Part shown: positions 7,414 through 16,009 of the stretch, one piece after another
Position numbering within the stretch: the first letter of the stretch is position 1
How the letters are laid out: every line of letters begins with the position of its first letter
From: Amycolatopsis sp. MtRt-6
Lineage (GTDB): Bacteria; Actinomycetota; Actinomycetes; Mycobacteriales; Pseudonocardiaceae
Direction: 5' to 3'
Length of the DNA: 64,000 nucleotides
NCBI RefSeq assembly: GCF_017308975.1
Contig: NZ_JADWPD010000001.1
Span: forward strand, 223,602-287,601
Made by a program: the position numbers and the translations under genes
Notes under the pieces: generated by a model
Told to the model about the DNA's origin: nothing
The model's database searches: none
Seen by the model: only the letters and a program-made list of their open reading frames with translations

Positions 7414-8814
7414 TTAGCGGAGGCCCAGTCCGACCAGGACGTACGCCAGGGTGCGGCGATCTCCGCCCGCCGTCACCGACCAGTCCGCGTCGAACGAGAG
7501 CCGCACCTGCCGGTGCGCCTCCAGCCGGACCGGCAGCACCAGCTCGGTGAGGCCGGGGCCGACGTCGGCCTTCGCGACCGGGACGCCGTCGACGGACACG
7601 GTGACGGTGCCGTGCTCGGTGGCGTCGTCCGGCAGGTAGGTCTTGAATTCGAGGGCCTCGACCGCGGCCGTGGTGAGTACCGGGAACTCGACCGACGGCG
7701 CCGCCCAGTCGTCGTGGGCGACGCCGTTCATCCGGCCGGTGACCAGGCCCGCCCCGCGCACCAGCCGTTCGCCGTTGGTGCCGCCGGGCCGGAAGGAGAC
7801 GCGCCCGGCCGGGTCGACGACCCGGGTGTCCCGCACCGACCGCTCGGGGGTGCGGGTGCCGTGGACGCGCAGCGGCCGCGGCGTGGGGTGGAAGAGCGCG
7901 GTCAGCCGGGTGCCGGTGACGAGCCCGAGGTCGAGCAGGCTGTCGTCGAGGACGCCGATCTCGTCGATCAGGGCGACGTGCGCGGGGTTGTCCATGTCGA
8001 AGTTGTGGCCGTAGATGCGGTCGACGAACGGGTCGATCACGTTGCCGTAGGGCAGGAACAGGCTCGGGTGCAGGAAGTCGAGCAGCACCGGCAGGACGTC
8101 CTGGGCCCGGATGCCCTCGAAGCCGTCCGCGGCGCAGTCGACGTCGACGAACTGTTCGTCGATCTCCCCGGTGAGCCCGTTGCGGCGCAGCTCCGGCGGC
8201 AGCGTGGCCCAGATCCGGTCGACGACCTCGTGCGCCTCGGGCCACCGGCGGTGCCCGTTGCGGCCGATCATGTCGTGCACCACCAGGACGCCGTCGGCGG
8301 CGAGGCTGTTCGTGATCTCGCCGTAGAGGTGTTCGAGGTCGAGCACGTGGTGCAGGGCCTGGAAGCCGACGACGACGTCGTGCCCGGCGTCGGCCCGCCA
8401 GGTGTTGAAGTCCGCGGTGATCAGCTCGACGCGGTCGGCCACGCCCTGTTCGCGGGCCGACGCCTCGGCGCGGGCCTGCATCTCGGGGTTCAGTTCGAGC
8501 AGCCGCAGCCGCACGTTGTCCAGGCCTTCGGCGGCCAGGCCGCGCAGCCAGCCCAGCTCCTGGTCGCCGTTGCCGCTGCCCAGCGACAGCACCACGGCGT
8601 CGCGGGAGAGCTTCCGCGCGCGTTCGGCGATCTGCCCGACGATCAGCTCATCGAGGCCGGGGACGCCGAGCGCTTCGAGCTTCGGGCGCACGTGCCGGTT
8701 GGACCACCGGTGCGCCGACGGCGGCAGGTTGCCGTGGATCTCCTCCTGGCCGGCGAAGGTTTCGCGCTCCCTGGCCAGCCGCTGGTCGTAGCCCGGCCCT
8801 CGGCCACCGTTCAT
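7414..8814 (-). CDS. SAM-dependent methyltransferase with C-terminal beta-rich domain
   Basis: The 466-residue protein has a class I methyltransferase core with motif I LSLGSGNGD (76-84), LLELNPEMQ as the acidic second motif, and VVGFQALHHVLDLEHLYGEI as the post-core. The last 150 or so residues (from about RPLRVHGTRTP) look like an all-beta domain not needed for the fold. GAGGGG lies just upstream of the ATG at 8814; the open frame to 9003 lacks family similarity. It ends 10 bases before the trifunctional transferase begins, so both probably act on the same glycan or its lipid-linked precursor. It is divergent from the AlgX-like gene. Confidence 0.82.
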   Translation of the reverse strand: MNGGRGPGYDQRLARERETFAGQEEIHGNLPPSAHRWSNRHVRPKLEALGVPGLDELIVGQIAERARKLSRDAVVLSLGSGNGDQELGWLRGLAAEGLDNVRLRLLELNPEMQARAEASAREQGVADRVELITADFNTWRADAGHDVVVGFQALHHVLDLEHLYGEITNSLAADGVLVVHDMIGRNGHRRWPEAHEVVDRIWATLPPELRRNGLTGEIDEQFVDVDCAADGFEGIRAQDVLPVLLDFLHPSLFLPYGNVIDPFVDRIYGHNFDMDNPAHVALIDEIGVLDDSLLDLGLVTGTRLTALFHPTPRPLRVHGTRTPERSVRDTRVVDPAGRVSFRPGGTNGERLVRGAGLVTGRMNGVAHDDWAAPSVEFPVLTTAAVEALEFKTYLPDDATEHGTVTVSVDGVPVAKADVGPGLTELVLPVRLEAHRQVRLSFDADWSVTAGGDRRTLAYVLVGLGLR

Positions 8815-8879
8815 CGCCCGTCCCCTCGCGTTCACCCGTTCGGGACCGTCCGTCACCGGCCCGGCGCTAGGATACGGCT

Positions 8880-10196
8880 GTGTCGTTCCGTCCTCCGTCG
8901 CAGTTGCCCGCCGAGCAGGGCCTGCCGAGGACCCCGGAGTCGTTCCTGCCCAAGGAGCACAACCTCTACCGGCCCCGGCACAGCAAGCGCCAGCGCACGG
9001 CACTGGCCTGCGCGGCCGTCTTCTTCGTCACGCCGCTGCTGCTTTCGCTGGTCGGCGTGCGCGCCACCGCCTTCGAAAACCGGCCGCTGCGCGAGTTCCC
9101 CAGCCTGGCCGACGGCTGGGGCTTCTTCACCGGCATGTCCGGCTGGGCGACCGACCACCTGCCGCTGCGGCAGGCCGGGGTCCAGGCCGCCGACGCCGTG
9201 AGCACCGGCGTCTTCGGCGACCCGCCCGGGTCCGGGCAGGGCACCGCCCACGACGGCGGCACGGTCGGCGTCGACCAGGGCAAGCCCGACAACGGCGACA
9301 TCCCGGGGTACGTCTACCCCACCGTGCTGCCGGGCAAGGACGGCTGGCTGTACCTCGGCGAAGACGTCAACGCCCGGTGCCGCCCGGTGATGGACACCGA
9401 CCACGTCGTCGCCGCGCTGCGGAAGCTGCGTGCCGTCGTGGAGCGCTCCGGGCGGAAGTTCGAGCTGGTCATCGCGCCGGACAAGTACAGCGAAGAGCCC
9501 GCGTACCTGCCCGACACCTACGTCGGCAAGCCGTGCGCGCAGGCGCGGACGGCCGAGTTCTGGAACCGCGTGCCGCGCGAGACCGGCGCGATCGACCTGC
9601 GGCCCGCGCTCGCCGACGCCGAAAAGCGGGTCGGCCACCCGCTGTACGACCGCAACGACACGCACTGGTCGTTCGACGGCGGCCTGGTCATGACGTACGC
9701 GCTGGGCGCGGCGATCGCGCCCGGCAGCACCGCGGGCTGGCAGGCGGCACCCAACGGCGTCCGGCCGTGGCCCGCCGACCTGGCCCGGGTGCTCGGCCGC
9801 GACGAGCAGCGGCAGCTGACGACGTACAGCCTCTCGACCGACGGCGGCGCCGACCGCACCCGCTACATCGCCAGCGACTTCAAGAGCCCGCTGCAGCTCA
9901 CCCAGCCCGACGGCGCCGCGCCGGCCGGCTCGATCGCCCCGAAGATGGCGGTCGTGGCCGACTCGTTCACCCAGTTCGCCAGCCCGTTCCTGGCCGCGAC
10001 CTGCCAGGACGTCACCATCGTGCACGCCGAGACCGTCGCGCAGAGCACCGCGCAGGAGCTGACGAGCCTGTTCGCCGACCGCGACATCGTCACTTTCGAA
10101 CTGGTCGAACGCAGCGTCATCGGCGGGTCGACGGCGCTGCTGCGCGACCAGACGATCGACCTGCTCGGCCAGGTGCTGGCCGCCCACCCCCGCTGA
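8880..10196 (+). CDS. AlgX/AlgJ-like SGNH-type membrane protein, polysaccharide acetylation
   Basis: The 438-residue protein has one N-terminal membrane helix (about 41-61) followed by FENRPLREFPSL, a hallmark of AlgJ/AlgX-type proteins. An extracytoplasmic SGNH-like domain follows, with YDRNDTHWSFDGG (the Asp-His part of the triad) and VVADSFTQF (the Ser, in place of the usual GDS). AlgX and AlgJ transfer acetyl groups to alginate; here the target is presumably the polymer made by the neighbouring genes. GTG at 8880 is preceded by AGGA. Only 65 bases separate it from the divergent methyltransferase start, so a shared promoter region is likely. No matching O-acyltransferase (MBOAT) gene is in the window. 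Confidence 0.78.
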   Translation: MSFRPPSQLPAEQGLPRTPESFLPKEHNLYRPRHSKRQRTALACAAVFFVTPLLLSLVGVRATAFENRPLREFPSLADGWGFFTGMSGWATDHLPLRQAGVQAADAVSTGVFGDPPGSGQGTAHDGGTVGVDQGKPDNGDIPGYVYPTVLPGKDGWLYLGEDVNARCRPVMDTDHVVAALRKLRAVVERSGRKFELVIAPDKYSEEPAYLPDTYVGKPCAQARTAEFWNRVPRETGAIDLRPALADAEKRVGHPLYDRNDTHWSFDGGLVMTYALGAAIAPGSTAGWQAAPNGVRPWPADLARVLGRDEQRQLTTYSLSTDGGADRTRYIASDFKSPLQLTQPDGAAPAGSIAPKMAVVADSFTQFASPFLAATCQDVTIVHAETVAQSTAQELTSLFADRDIVTFELVERSVIGGSTALLRDQTIDLLGQVLAAHPR

Positions 10197-10351
10197 GCCC
10201 CGAGGCCTCTGCCACACGAAGGTAACGACGGGGTGGTGGGCGACGAACAGGTGAGCACACCCGTGCACAATGGCTCCGTGCAGCCACGCTCGGCGTGAGC
10301 AGCACCGACACGTTCCGCATTCGCAGGCGATATACCCAAGGGGGTACCGGG

Positions 10352-11590
10352 GTGACCTGGCAGGAAGAGCTGCGCAAGCTCGACGAGGAGCTGGCGGCGG
10401 GCAACCTGACGGCCGACGAATACCGGGCGCGACGTGATCGGGTGCTGTCCATGGCCGTCTCGACCGGCGACCAGTCGCAGGCGCAGCCCGCGCAGCCGCA
10501 GGCGCCGAGCACCGCGGCCGACACGCAGATCATCTCGCCGGTGTCCCCGCCGGCGCAGCCGGACCAGCAGGCGAGCTCGGCCGAGGCGACCCAGGTCGTC
10601 TCCGCGGCCGACGCCGGGGGCGCCGAGCGGACCCAGGTCGTCCCGCAGTGGCAGCAGCAACAGCAGCAGCACCCGAACTCGCCGTCGGGCGGGTTCCCGC
10701 AGCCGATGCAGCAGCCGCCGTACGCCCAGCACTCGCCGGCCGGCGGGTTCGCCCAGCCGATGCAGCAGCAGCCGCAGAACCCGTGGGGTGCGCAGCAGCA
10801 GGACGCCAGCCCGCCGTGGGGCGGCTCGGAGTTCCCGCCGCTGGCCCCGCCGTCGAACAACGCGGACTGGATCAGCCAGGGTCCGGAGAGCTTCCAGACG
10901 CAGCCGTCGTCGGGCAAGGGCAAGAAGATCGCCTTCGCCGTGGTCGCGGTGCTCGTGGTGGCGGGCCTCGGCTTCGGCGTCTGGGCCCTGTTCATCAAGG
11001 ACGGCGGCACCGGGTCGACGCCGCCGGTGGCGCAGAGCTCGAGCCCGCAGCCGCCGCCCGCGCCGACCGTCAAGCCGCTCCCCGAGCCGCCCGCGCCCAA
11101 GCCCGAGCCGAGTGACAACTCGTCGGCGCTGGTCACCCCGGCGGGCACCACCCGCGCCGGCGGTGGCGAGTTCGACATCGACAAGCTTCAGTCGGCCAAG
11201 TACCTGCCGACGACGGTCATCGAGAAGGCCAAGTCGGGCGGCATGACCGAGGGCCTGCTCAAGACGACCAAGGACGGCGACGTCACGCTGGGCCTGTTCG
11301 CGCTGGAGATGCCGAACGCGCAGGCCGCGGCGGCGGTGGCCGCCGAGTACGGGAACGCGGAGCAGGAAGGCGGCCTGACCGTCAACCGCAACCTGTCGCT
11401 CCACGGCGTGCCGGTGTACTCGGCGGCGGACAGCAACCAGCAGGTCTACCGCGCGGTCTACGTGCTCTACAACCGGGTCGTCATCATCGACTCGTTCGGC
11501 CCGTCCAAGGACGCGACGCTCAGCTCGTTCAAGACGCTGCTGACCGCGCAGGTCCAGAAGGCGCCGCCGACGGAGCGCACCAACAACTGA
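10352..11590 (+). CDS. membrane protein with WQEEL (SHOCT-like) N-terminal domain, paralogue 2
   Basis: This 412-residue protein has the same architecture as the gene at 3047. It starts VTWQEELRKLDEELAAG, continues with a Gln/Pro/Ala-rich linker (including a near-repeat GGFPQPMQQ / GGFAQPMQQ), has one membrane helix (KIAFAVVAVLVVAGLGFGVWAL), a Pro-rich external stalk, and an external domain ending FKTLLTAQV. The GTG at 10352 follows AAGGGGGTACCGG and sets the conserved WQEEL motif at the N-terminus. Gln-tract low complexity (WQQQQQQH) could be variable. The external domains of the two paralogues have clearly diverged. The function is unknown. Confidence 0.7.
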   Translation: MTWQEELRKLDEELAAGNLTADEYRARRDRVLSMAVSTGDQSQAQPAQPQAPSTAADTQIISPVSPPAQPDQQASSAEATQVVSAADAGGAERTQVVPQWQQQQQQHPNSPSGGFPQPMQQPPYAQHSPAGGFAQPMQQQPQNPWGAQQQDASPPWGGSEFPPLAPPSNNADWISQGPESFQTQPSSGKGKKIAFAVVAVLVVAGLGFGVWALFIKDGGTGSTPPVAQSSSPQPPPAPTVKPLPEPPAPKPEPSDNSSALVTPAGTTRAGGGEFDIDKLQSAKYLPTTVIEKAKSGGMTEGLLKTTKDGDVTLGLFALEMPNAQAAAAVAAEYGNAEQEGGLTVNRNLSLHGVPVYSAADSNQQVYRAVYVLYNRVVIIDSFGPSKDATLSSFKTLLTAQVQKAPPTERTNN

Positions 11591-11684
11591 CCTGACCCGA
11601 AAGTGTGACTTTCGCCGTGTCGGTGAACGTCGTCCCCCTCCCGGACGCCCTCTGAGCAGAGCATCGGCCGGGAGAGGAGGCGCC

Positions 11685-11780
11685 GTGATCTGGATCTGCC
11701 TGGTCGGCGTCCTCGCCGTGGTGTTCCTGGTGCGCGCGGTCCGCGTGGTGCGCCGGGTCAGGCGGGGCGACGCGGTGTGA
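11685..11780 (+). CDS. small single-helix membrane protein (31 aa)
   Basis: A short open frame starts at GTG 11685 behind a strong ribosome site (GGAGAGGAGG at 11671-11680). It encodes 31 residues, VIWICLVGVLAVVFLVRAV followed by a basic tail (RVVRRVRRGDAV). This is the pattern of a small membrane peptide with a cytoplasmic positive tail. Its end overlaps the convergent response regulator gene by 23 bases. The ribosome site and helix-plus-Arg pattern argue for translation; its small size leaves real doubt. Confidence 0.5.
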   Translation: MIWICLVGVLAVVFLVRAVRVVRRVRRGDAV

Positions 11781-12426
11781 CGAGCCCGGACTCGTAGGCC
11801 AGCACCACCAGCTGGGCGCGGTCGCGGGCGCCGATCTTCGTCATGATGCGGCTGACGTGGGTGCGCGCGGTCGCCGTCGAGATCACCAGGTGGGCGGCGA
11901 TTTCGTCGTTCGACATCCCGCCGGCGACCAGGCCGAGCACCTCGCGTTCGCGGTCGGTGATCTCGCGGACGGCGCTGGTGTCGATGCGCCGGTTCTCCGG
12001 CCGCCCGACGAACTCCTGGATCAACCGGCGGGTGACCGTCGGCGCCAGCAGCGCCTCCCCGCTCGCGACGACCCGCAGCGCGCGCAGCAGCTCGACCGGC
12101 TCGGTGTCCTTCAGCAGGAACCCGCTGGCACCCGCGCGCAGGGCTTCGTAGACGTACTCGTCGACGTCGAACGTGGTCAGGACCAGCACCTTCGTGCCGG
12201 TGAGGTCCGGGTGCGCGGTGATCCGGCGGGTTGCTTCGAGGCCGTCGACGCCGGGCATGCGGACGTCCATCACGACGATGTCCGGCTGGTGCTCGATCGC
12301 TCCGGCGACCGCCTGCTCGCCGTCACCGGCCTCGCCGACGACCTCGAAGCCGTCTTCGGTCTCCAGCAGCACGCGGAACCCGGCGCGGACCAGGACCTGG
12401 TCGTCGGCCAGCAGGACGCGGATCAT
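11758..12426 (-). CDS. NarL/LuxR-family response regulator
   Basis: The 222-residue protein has a receiver domain (MIRVLLADDQ, phospho-acceptor Asp54 in VVMDVRMPG, and KD at LLKDTEP) and a C-terminal LuxR-type helix-turn-helix (ITDREREVLGLVAGGMSNDE through ARTHVSRIMTKI). It is the DNA-binding partner of the histidine kinase directly upstream. The kinase stop and this ATG overlap as ATGA, so translation is coupled. Target genes cannot be seen. Confidence 0.95.
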   Translation of the reverse strand: MIRVLLADDQVLVRAGFRVLLETEDGFEVVGEAGDGEQAVAGAIEHQPDIVVMDVRMPGVDGLEATRRITAHPDLTGTKVLVLTTFDVDEYVYEALRAGASGFLLKDTEPVELLRALRVVASGEALLAPTVTRRLIQEFVGRPENRRIDTSAVREITDREREVLGLVAGGMSNDEIAAHLVISTATARTHVSRIMTKIGARDRAQLVVLAYESGLVTPRRPA

Positions 12427-13529
12427 GCTTCCCCCTCGATCGGTAGCTCGACGCACACTTCGAACCCGCCGTCGACCGGCCCGGCGGCGCACCGCCCGCC
12501 GAGCGCCGCGGCGCGCTCGCCCATGCCCCGGAGGCCGTGGCCCGGCATCGGCGGCGCGGTGCCGCGGCCGTCGTCACGCACCTTCATCGTGAGCACCCCG
12601 GGACGGCGTTCGAACCGGACGTCGACGTGGTCCGGCCGGTCGGCGTGCCGGACGACGTTGGTCAGCGACTCCTGCAGGATCCGGTAGGCGGCGGCGTCCA
12701 CCGGGGCCGGGAGGTCGCCGGGTTCGCCGTGGACCTCGACCGTGAGCCCGGCGTCGCGGGCGTGGTCCAGCAGCTCGCCGGCCTGGGCGAGGCTCGGCGC
12801 GGGTGCCTTGTCCTCCCCGGAGCGCAGCACGGCCAGGGTCGCGCGCAGGTCGTTCAGCGCGGACGCGCTGGCCGCCTTGATGTTGAGCAGGGCTTCCTTC
12901 GCCTGCTCGGGCCGCCGGTCGGCGACGTGCGCGGCGACGCCGGCCTGGACGTTGATCATCGCGAGGCTGTGCGCGACGACGTCGTGGACCTCGCGGGCGA
13001 TGCGCAGCCGTTCCTGCTCCGCGAGCCGGTGGCGGTGCTCGTCGGCCTGCGCGCGGCGGGCGGCGAGCGCGTCGAGCTGGTACCGGACGGCCGTGCCGAC
13101 GCCGATGACGGCGGTCAGCCAGACGACGAGGAACGCGGCGCCGACCGCCAGCTCGAACGACCCGGTGAGGACGACGTGCAGGACGTAGGCGGCGGCGAGC
13201 GCGGCCGCGCCGGTGCTGCCCGCGGTGAGCGGCCCGCGCTGGCGGGTCAGCACGAACAACGCGATGGTCGGTACCAGGATGACCGGCCCGCCGGGCAGGC
13301 CGGAGGCGTAGTAGCCGAACGCGGACGCGGCCGTGCCGAGGAAGAGCGTCAGCGGGAAGCGGTGGACGAGCAGCAGGGTCAGCCCGGTGGCGGCGAGCCA
13401 CGCGGCCGCGAGCGGAGTCATCGGCGCCGAGCCGGGCTGCCAGCGAGACGCACCGCTGGTCGCCCCCACCACGAACGCGGTGACGACGACGGCGCGCACC
13501 ACGCGCCCCACCCACGGCGACCATCCCAT
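12423..13529 (-). CDS. DesK/NarX-type sensor histidine kinase
   Basis: The 368-residue protein has four or five membrane helices in residues 1-150, no large extracytoplasmic sensor loop, and then a HisKA_3 dimerisation domain (RIAREVHDVVAHSLAMINVQ, phospho-His182). An HATPase_c domain follows, with the N-box LQESLTNVVRHA and the G-box VRDDGRGT plus GHGLRGMGERAAALGG. It probably senses membrane state or a small molecule within the bilayer and phosphorylates the regulator at 11758. Start is ATG 13529. The gene upstream is a divergent-acting XRE regulator, not an obvious target. Confidence 0.94.
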   Translation of the reverse strand: MGWSPWVGRVVRAVVVTAFVVGATSGASRWQPGSAPMTPLAAAWLAATGLTLLLVHRFPLTLFLGTAASAFGYYASGLPGGPVILVPTIALFVLTRQRGPLTAGSTGAAALAAAYVLHVVLTGSFELAVGAAFLVVWLTAVIGVGTAVRYQLDALAARRAQADEHRHRLAEQERLRIAREVHDVVAHSLAMINVQAGVAAHVADRRPEQAKEALLNIKAASASALNDLRATLAVLRSGEDKAPAPSLAQAGELLDHARDAGLTVEVHGEPGDLPAPVDAAAYRILQESLTNVVRHADRPDHVDVRFERRPGVLTMKVRDDGRGTAPPMPGHGLRGMGERAAALGGRCAAGPVDGGFEVCVELPIEGEA

Positions 13530-13596
13530 GCCGCGAAAGCTACCGGTCGCGGCCGGGCAGCGCGTCCGTCTCGGAGCGCATGGCCGGCGTACGTCG

Positions 13597-14430
13597 TCAG
13601 TCGAACGCGCGCGGCAGCTTCGCCGCCGTCTCCTCGTCGGCCGGGGTGTAGGTCGACATGGTGATCTCCGACCGGCGGCCGTGGTAGAGGTAGGTGAAGT
13701 TGAACTGGAGCAGCCCGACGTCCGGGTGCAGGTACCGCTTGGTGCGGATCGGCTCCGAGTTGACGTCGTGGTGCGGCCACAGCTCGGCGAACAGCGGCGA
13801 CTCGGCCTTGAGGCGCTTCACCAGCTGCTTCCACGCCGGCTCGGCGACGTGGTCGGCCATCGCCGCGCGGAAGGAGGCGATCACGCGCGGGATGTTCGCG
13901 TCCCAGTCGAGCATCCGCTTGCGCCATTCGGGGTTGAGCAGGCACTGGACCAGGGTGTTCCGGTCGCCGAACGGGATGGCGTCGACGTCGCCCATCAGCC
14001 AGGTGTACCCGCGGTTGTAGCCGAGCAGGTCGCAGCGGGCGTTGCGGATCGCGACCGGGTACGGCTCGAGCTTCTCGAGCATCAGCTCCATCGCGGGCGT
14101 GATGACCTGGCAGTCCTTCTCCCGCTCCGGCTCGGGCGCCCCGGCCAGGCGGAAGAGGTGGACGTGCTCGTGCGGGTCGAGCCGCAGGGTGCGGGCGATC
14201 GCCTGCAGGACCTGCTCCGACGCGTTGATGTCGCGGCCCTGCTCGAGCCAGGTGTACCAGGTGACCCCGACGCCGGCGAGCTGCGCGACCTCTTCGCGGC
14301 GCAGCCCCGGCGTCCGGCGGCGGCCCACGATCGGGAGGCCGACCTGCTCGGGCGTGATCCGCTCGCGACGGCTGCGCAGGAACCGCGCGAGCTCTTGGCG
14401 GCGGAGGCCGGATTCGACGGCGGTGGTCAT
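13597..14430 (-). CDS. XRE-family regulator with MmyB-like ligand domain
   Basis: The 277-residue protein has an N-terminal helix-turn-helix (RRTPGLRREEVAQLAGVGVT then WYTWLEQGRDINAS) and a C-terminal MmyB-type ligand-binding domain (YNRGYTWLMGD; LLNPEWRKRMLDWD; YLHPDVGLLQFNFTYLYH). Proteins of this family often control an adjacent, divergent short-chain dehydrogenase or transporter. Here the divergent neighbour is an MFS exporter. Three CTGG/CCAG palindromic sites lie in the 102-base gap between them and are the likely operators. ATG 14430 is used because the family motif MTT..GLRRQELARFLRSRR begins there. Confidence 0.92.
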   Translation of the reverse strand: MTTAVESGLRRQELARFLRSRRERITPEQVGLPIVGRRRTPGLRREEVAQLAGVGVTWYTWLEQGRDINASEQVLQAIARTLRLDPHEHVHLFRLAGAPEPEREKDCQVITPAMELMLEKLEPYPVAIRNARCDLLGYNRGYTWLMGDVDAIPFGDRNTLVQCLLNPEWRKRMLDWDANIPRVIASFRAAMADHVAEPAWKQLVKRLKAESPLFAELWPHHDVNSEPIRTKRYLHPDVGLLQFNFTYLYHGRRSEITMSTYTPADEETAAKLPRAFD

Positions 14431-14454
14431 GGTGCCAGGATGACACGCTCCCGA

Positions 14455-14507
14455 ACCTGGTACCAGGTAGTGGCCAATACCTGGATAACCAGCAACTGGT
14501 ACCAGTT
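14455..14507. promoter_or_regulatory. three operator-like palindromes between the XRE and MFS genes
   Basis: ACCTGGTACCAGGT (14455-14468) and AACTGGTACCAGTT (14494-14507) are perfect 14-bp palindromes. A third site, CTGGATAACCAG (14481-14492), shares the CTGG/CCAG arms with two extra central bases. All lie between divergent genes, where the XRE regulator (or another dimeric repressor) could control both directions. Confidence 0.7.
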
Positions 14508-14532
14508 TAAATTCGGGTTGATCGTAGTACTC

Positions 14533-15957
14533 ATGACCACGACCGAACTTGCGCCGAACACCCCCGGCGCCCCGGACCGGCCGGGACTGACCCCCGCCGG
14601 CCTGGTCACCGTGCTGCTGGGGGCAGCACTGCCGATCATCGACTTCTTCATCGTCAACGTCGCGCTGCCGACGATCGATGCCGACCTCCACGCGTCCACC
14701 GCCACCCTGGAGCTGGTGGTGGCCGCCTACGGCATCGCGTACGCGGTGCTGCTCGTGGTCGGCGGCCGCCTCGGCGACTCGTTCGGCAGGCGGCGGCTGT
14801 TCATCGCGGGCCTCTGGCTGTTCACGCTGACGTCCCTGGCCTGCGGGATCGCCCCGACAGCGGGCACGCTGGTGGTGGCCCGTGCCGCGCAGGGGGCGGC
14901 GTCGGCCCTGCTGCTGCCGCAGGTGCTTTCGATCATCCAGGCGGCGACCTCGGGTGAGAAGCGGTCGCGCGCGCTCGGCCTGTTCGGCGCGACGGGCGGC
15001 ATCTCGACGGTGGTGGGCCAACTGCTCGGCGGCGCGCTGGTGGCCGCGGACCTGTGGGGCACCGGCTGGCGGCCGATCTTCCTGGTCAACGTCCCGATCG
15101 GCCTGGTGGTGCTCGTGATGGCCCGCAAACTGCCGGAGAGCCGCGCGCACAACCCGCTGGGCGTCGACCGGCTGGGCACGGTGCTGCTGGCCGTGACGCT
15201 GCTGTCGTTGCTGGTGCCGTTGATGGAGGGCCGGGCGCTGGGCTGGCCGGTGTGGACGATCGCGCTGCTGGTCGTGGCGCCGTTCGCCGCGGCGGCGTTC
15301 GTGCACGTCGAACGCCGTCTGGAGCGCCGCGGGGGAACGCCGCTGCTGCCGCCGTCGGTGATGCGGCTGCCGAGCGTGCGGCGCGGGCTGATGGTGGCGG
15401 TGCCGTTCTTCGGCGCGTTCGGCTCCTTCATGTTCGTGTTCGCGATGACGCTGCAGGAGGGCCTGCACTTCGGCCCGCTGGGCGCGGGTGGCGCGCTGAC
15501 GCCGCTGGCCGTCGCGTACTTCACGGTGTCGATGCTGAGCAGCCGCCTGGTGGCGCGCTACGGCCAGAAGGTCGTGCCGATCGGCGGCGCGATCACGGCG
15601 ACGGGCATGGTGGCGCTGCTGTGCACGACGCTGTCGACGTGGCCGCACGTGACGATCCTCGACCTGGCGCCGTCGATGGTGGCGATCGGTGTCGGCAACG
15701 CACTGGCGATGACGACGTTGTTCCGGATCGTGCTGTCCCACGTGCCGACGGACCTGGCCGGTGTCGGGTCGGGCGTGATGACGACCAACCAGCAGACGGC
15801 GCTGGCGCTCGGCGTGGCGACGCTGGGCAGTCTCTACGCGGCGCTTTCGGGTTCGCTGGGGAGCCGTGACGCGTTCGCGCTGGTGATCGGGCTGGTGGCG
15901 GTGCTGGCGGCGATCGTCGCCGTCACCGGACGGCGGCTGCCGGACCCGCGAGTGTAG
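14533..15957 (+). CDS. MFS drug-resistance transporter, DHA2 (14-TMS) family
   Basis: The 474-residue protein is hydrophobic throughout with about 14 membrane helices. It opens LLGAALPIIDFFIVNVALPT, the usual DHA2 motif D1 region, and carries the MFS motif A loop GGRLGDSFGRRRLF and motif C-like GGISTVVGQLLGGAL. Such proteins export drugs or signalling compounds using the proton gradient. ATG 14533 is the natural start, although the ribosome site is weak. It is divergent from the XRE regulator at 14430 and its promoter region contains the palindromic sites. The substrate is unknown. Confidence 0.93.
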   Translation: MTTTELAPNTPGAPDRPGLTPAGLVTVLLGAALPIIDFFIVNVALPTIDADLHASTATLELVVAAYGIAYAVLLVVGGRLGDSFGRRRLFIAGLWLFTLTSLACGIAPTAGTLVVARAAQGAASALLLPQVLSIIQAATSGEKRSRALGLFGATGGISTVVGQLLGGALVAADLWGTGWRPIFLVNVPIGLVVLVMARKLPESRAHNPLGVDRLGTVLLAVTLLSLLVPLMEGRALGWPVWTIALLVVAPFAAAAFVHVERRLERRGGTPLLPPSVMRLPSVRRGLMVAVPFFGAFGSFMFVFAMTLQEGLHFGPLGAGGALTPLAVAYFTVSMLSSRLVARYGQKVVPIGGAITATGMVALLCTTLSTWPHVTILDLAPSMVAIGVGNALAMTTLFRIVLSHVPTDLAGVGSGVMTTNQQTALALGVATLGSLYAALSGSLGSRDAFALVIGLVAVLAAIVAVTGRRLPDPRV

Positions 15958-16009
15958 AAATCCGGAATTCACCCGTCGGAAAAACCGGCCGCCGGACGAC
16001 TATGAAGGT

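Noticed and set aside
4404..7550. 1048-residue open frame antisense to the trifunctional transferase
   Set aside because: It is a high-GC shadow of the real gene; the opposite strand has clear domains and motifs.
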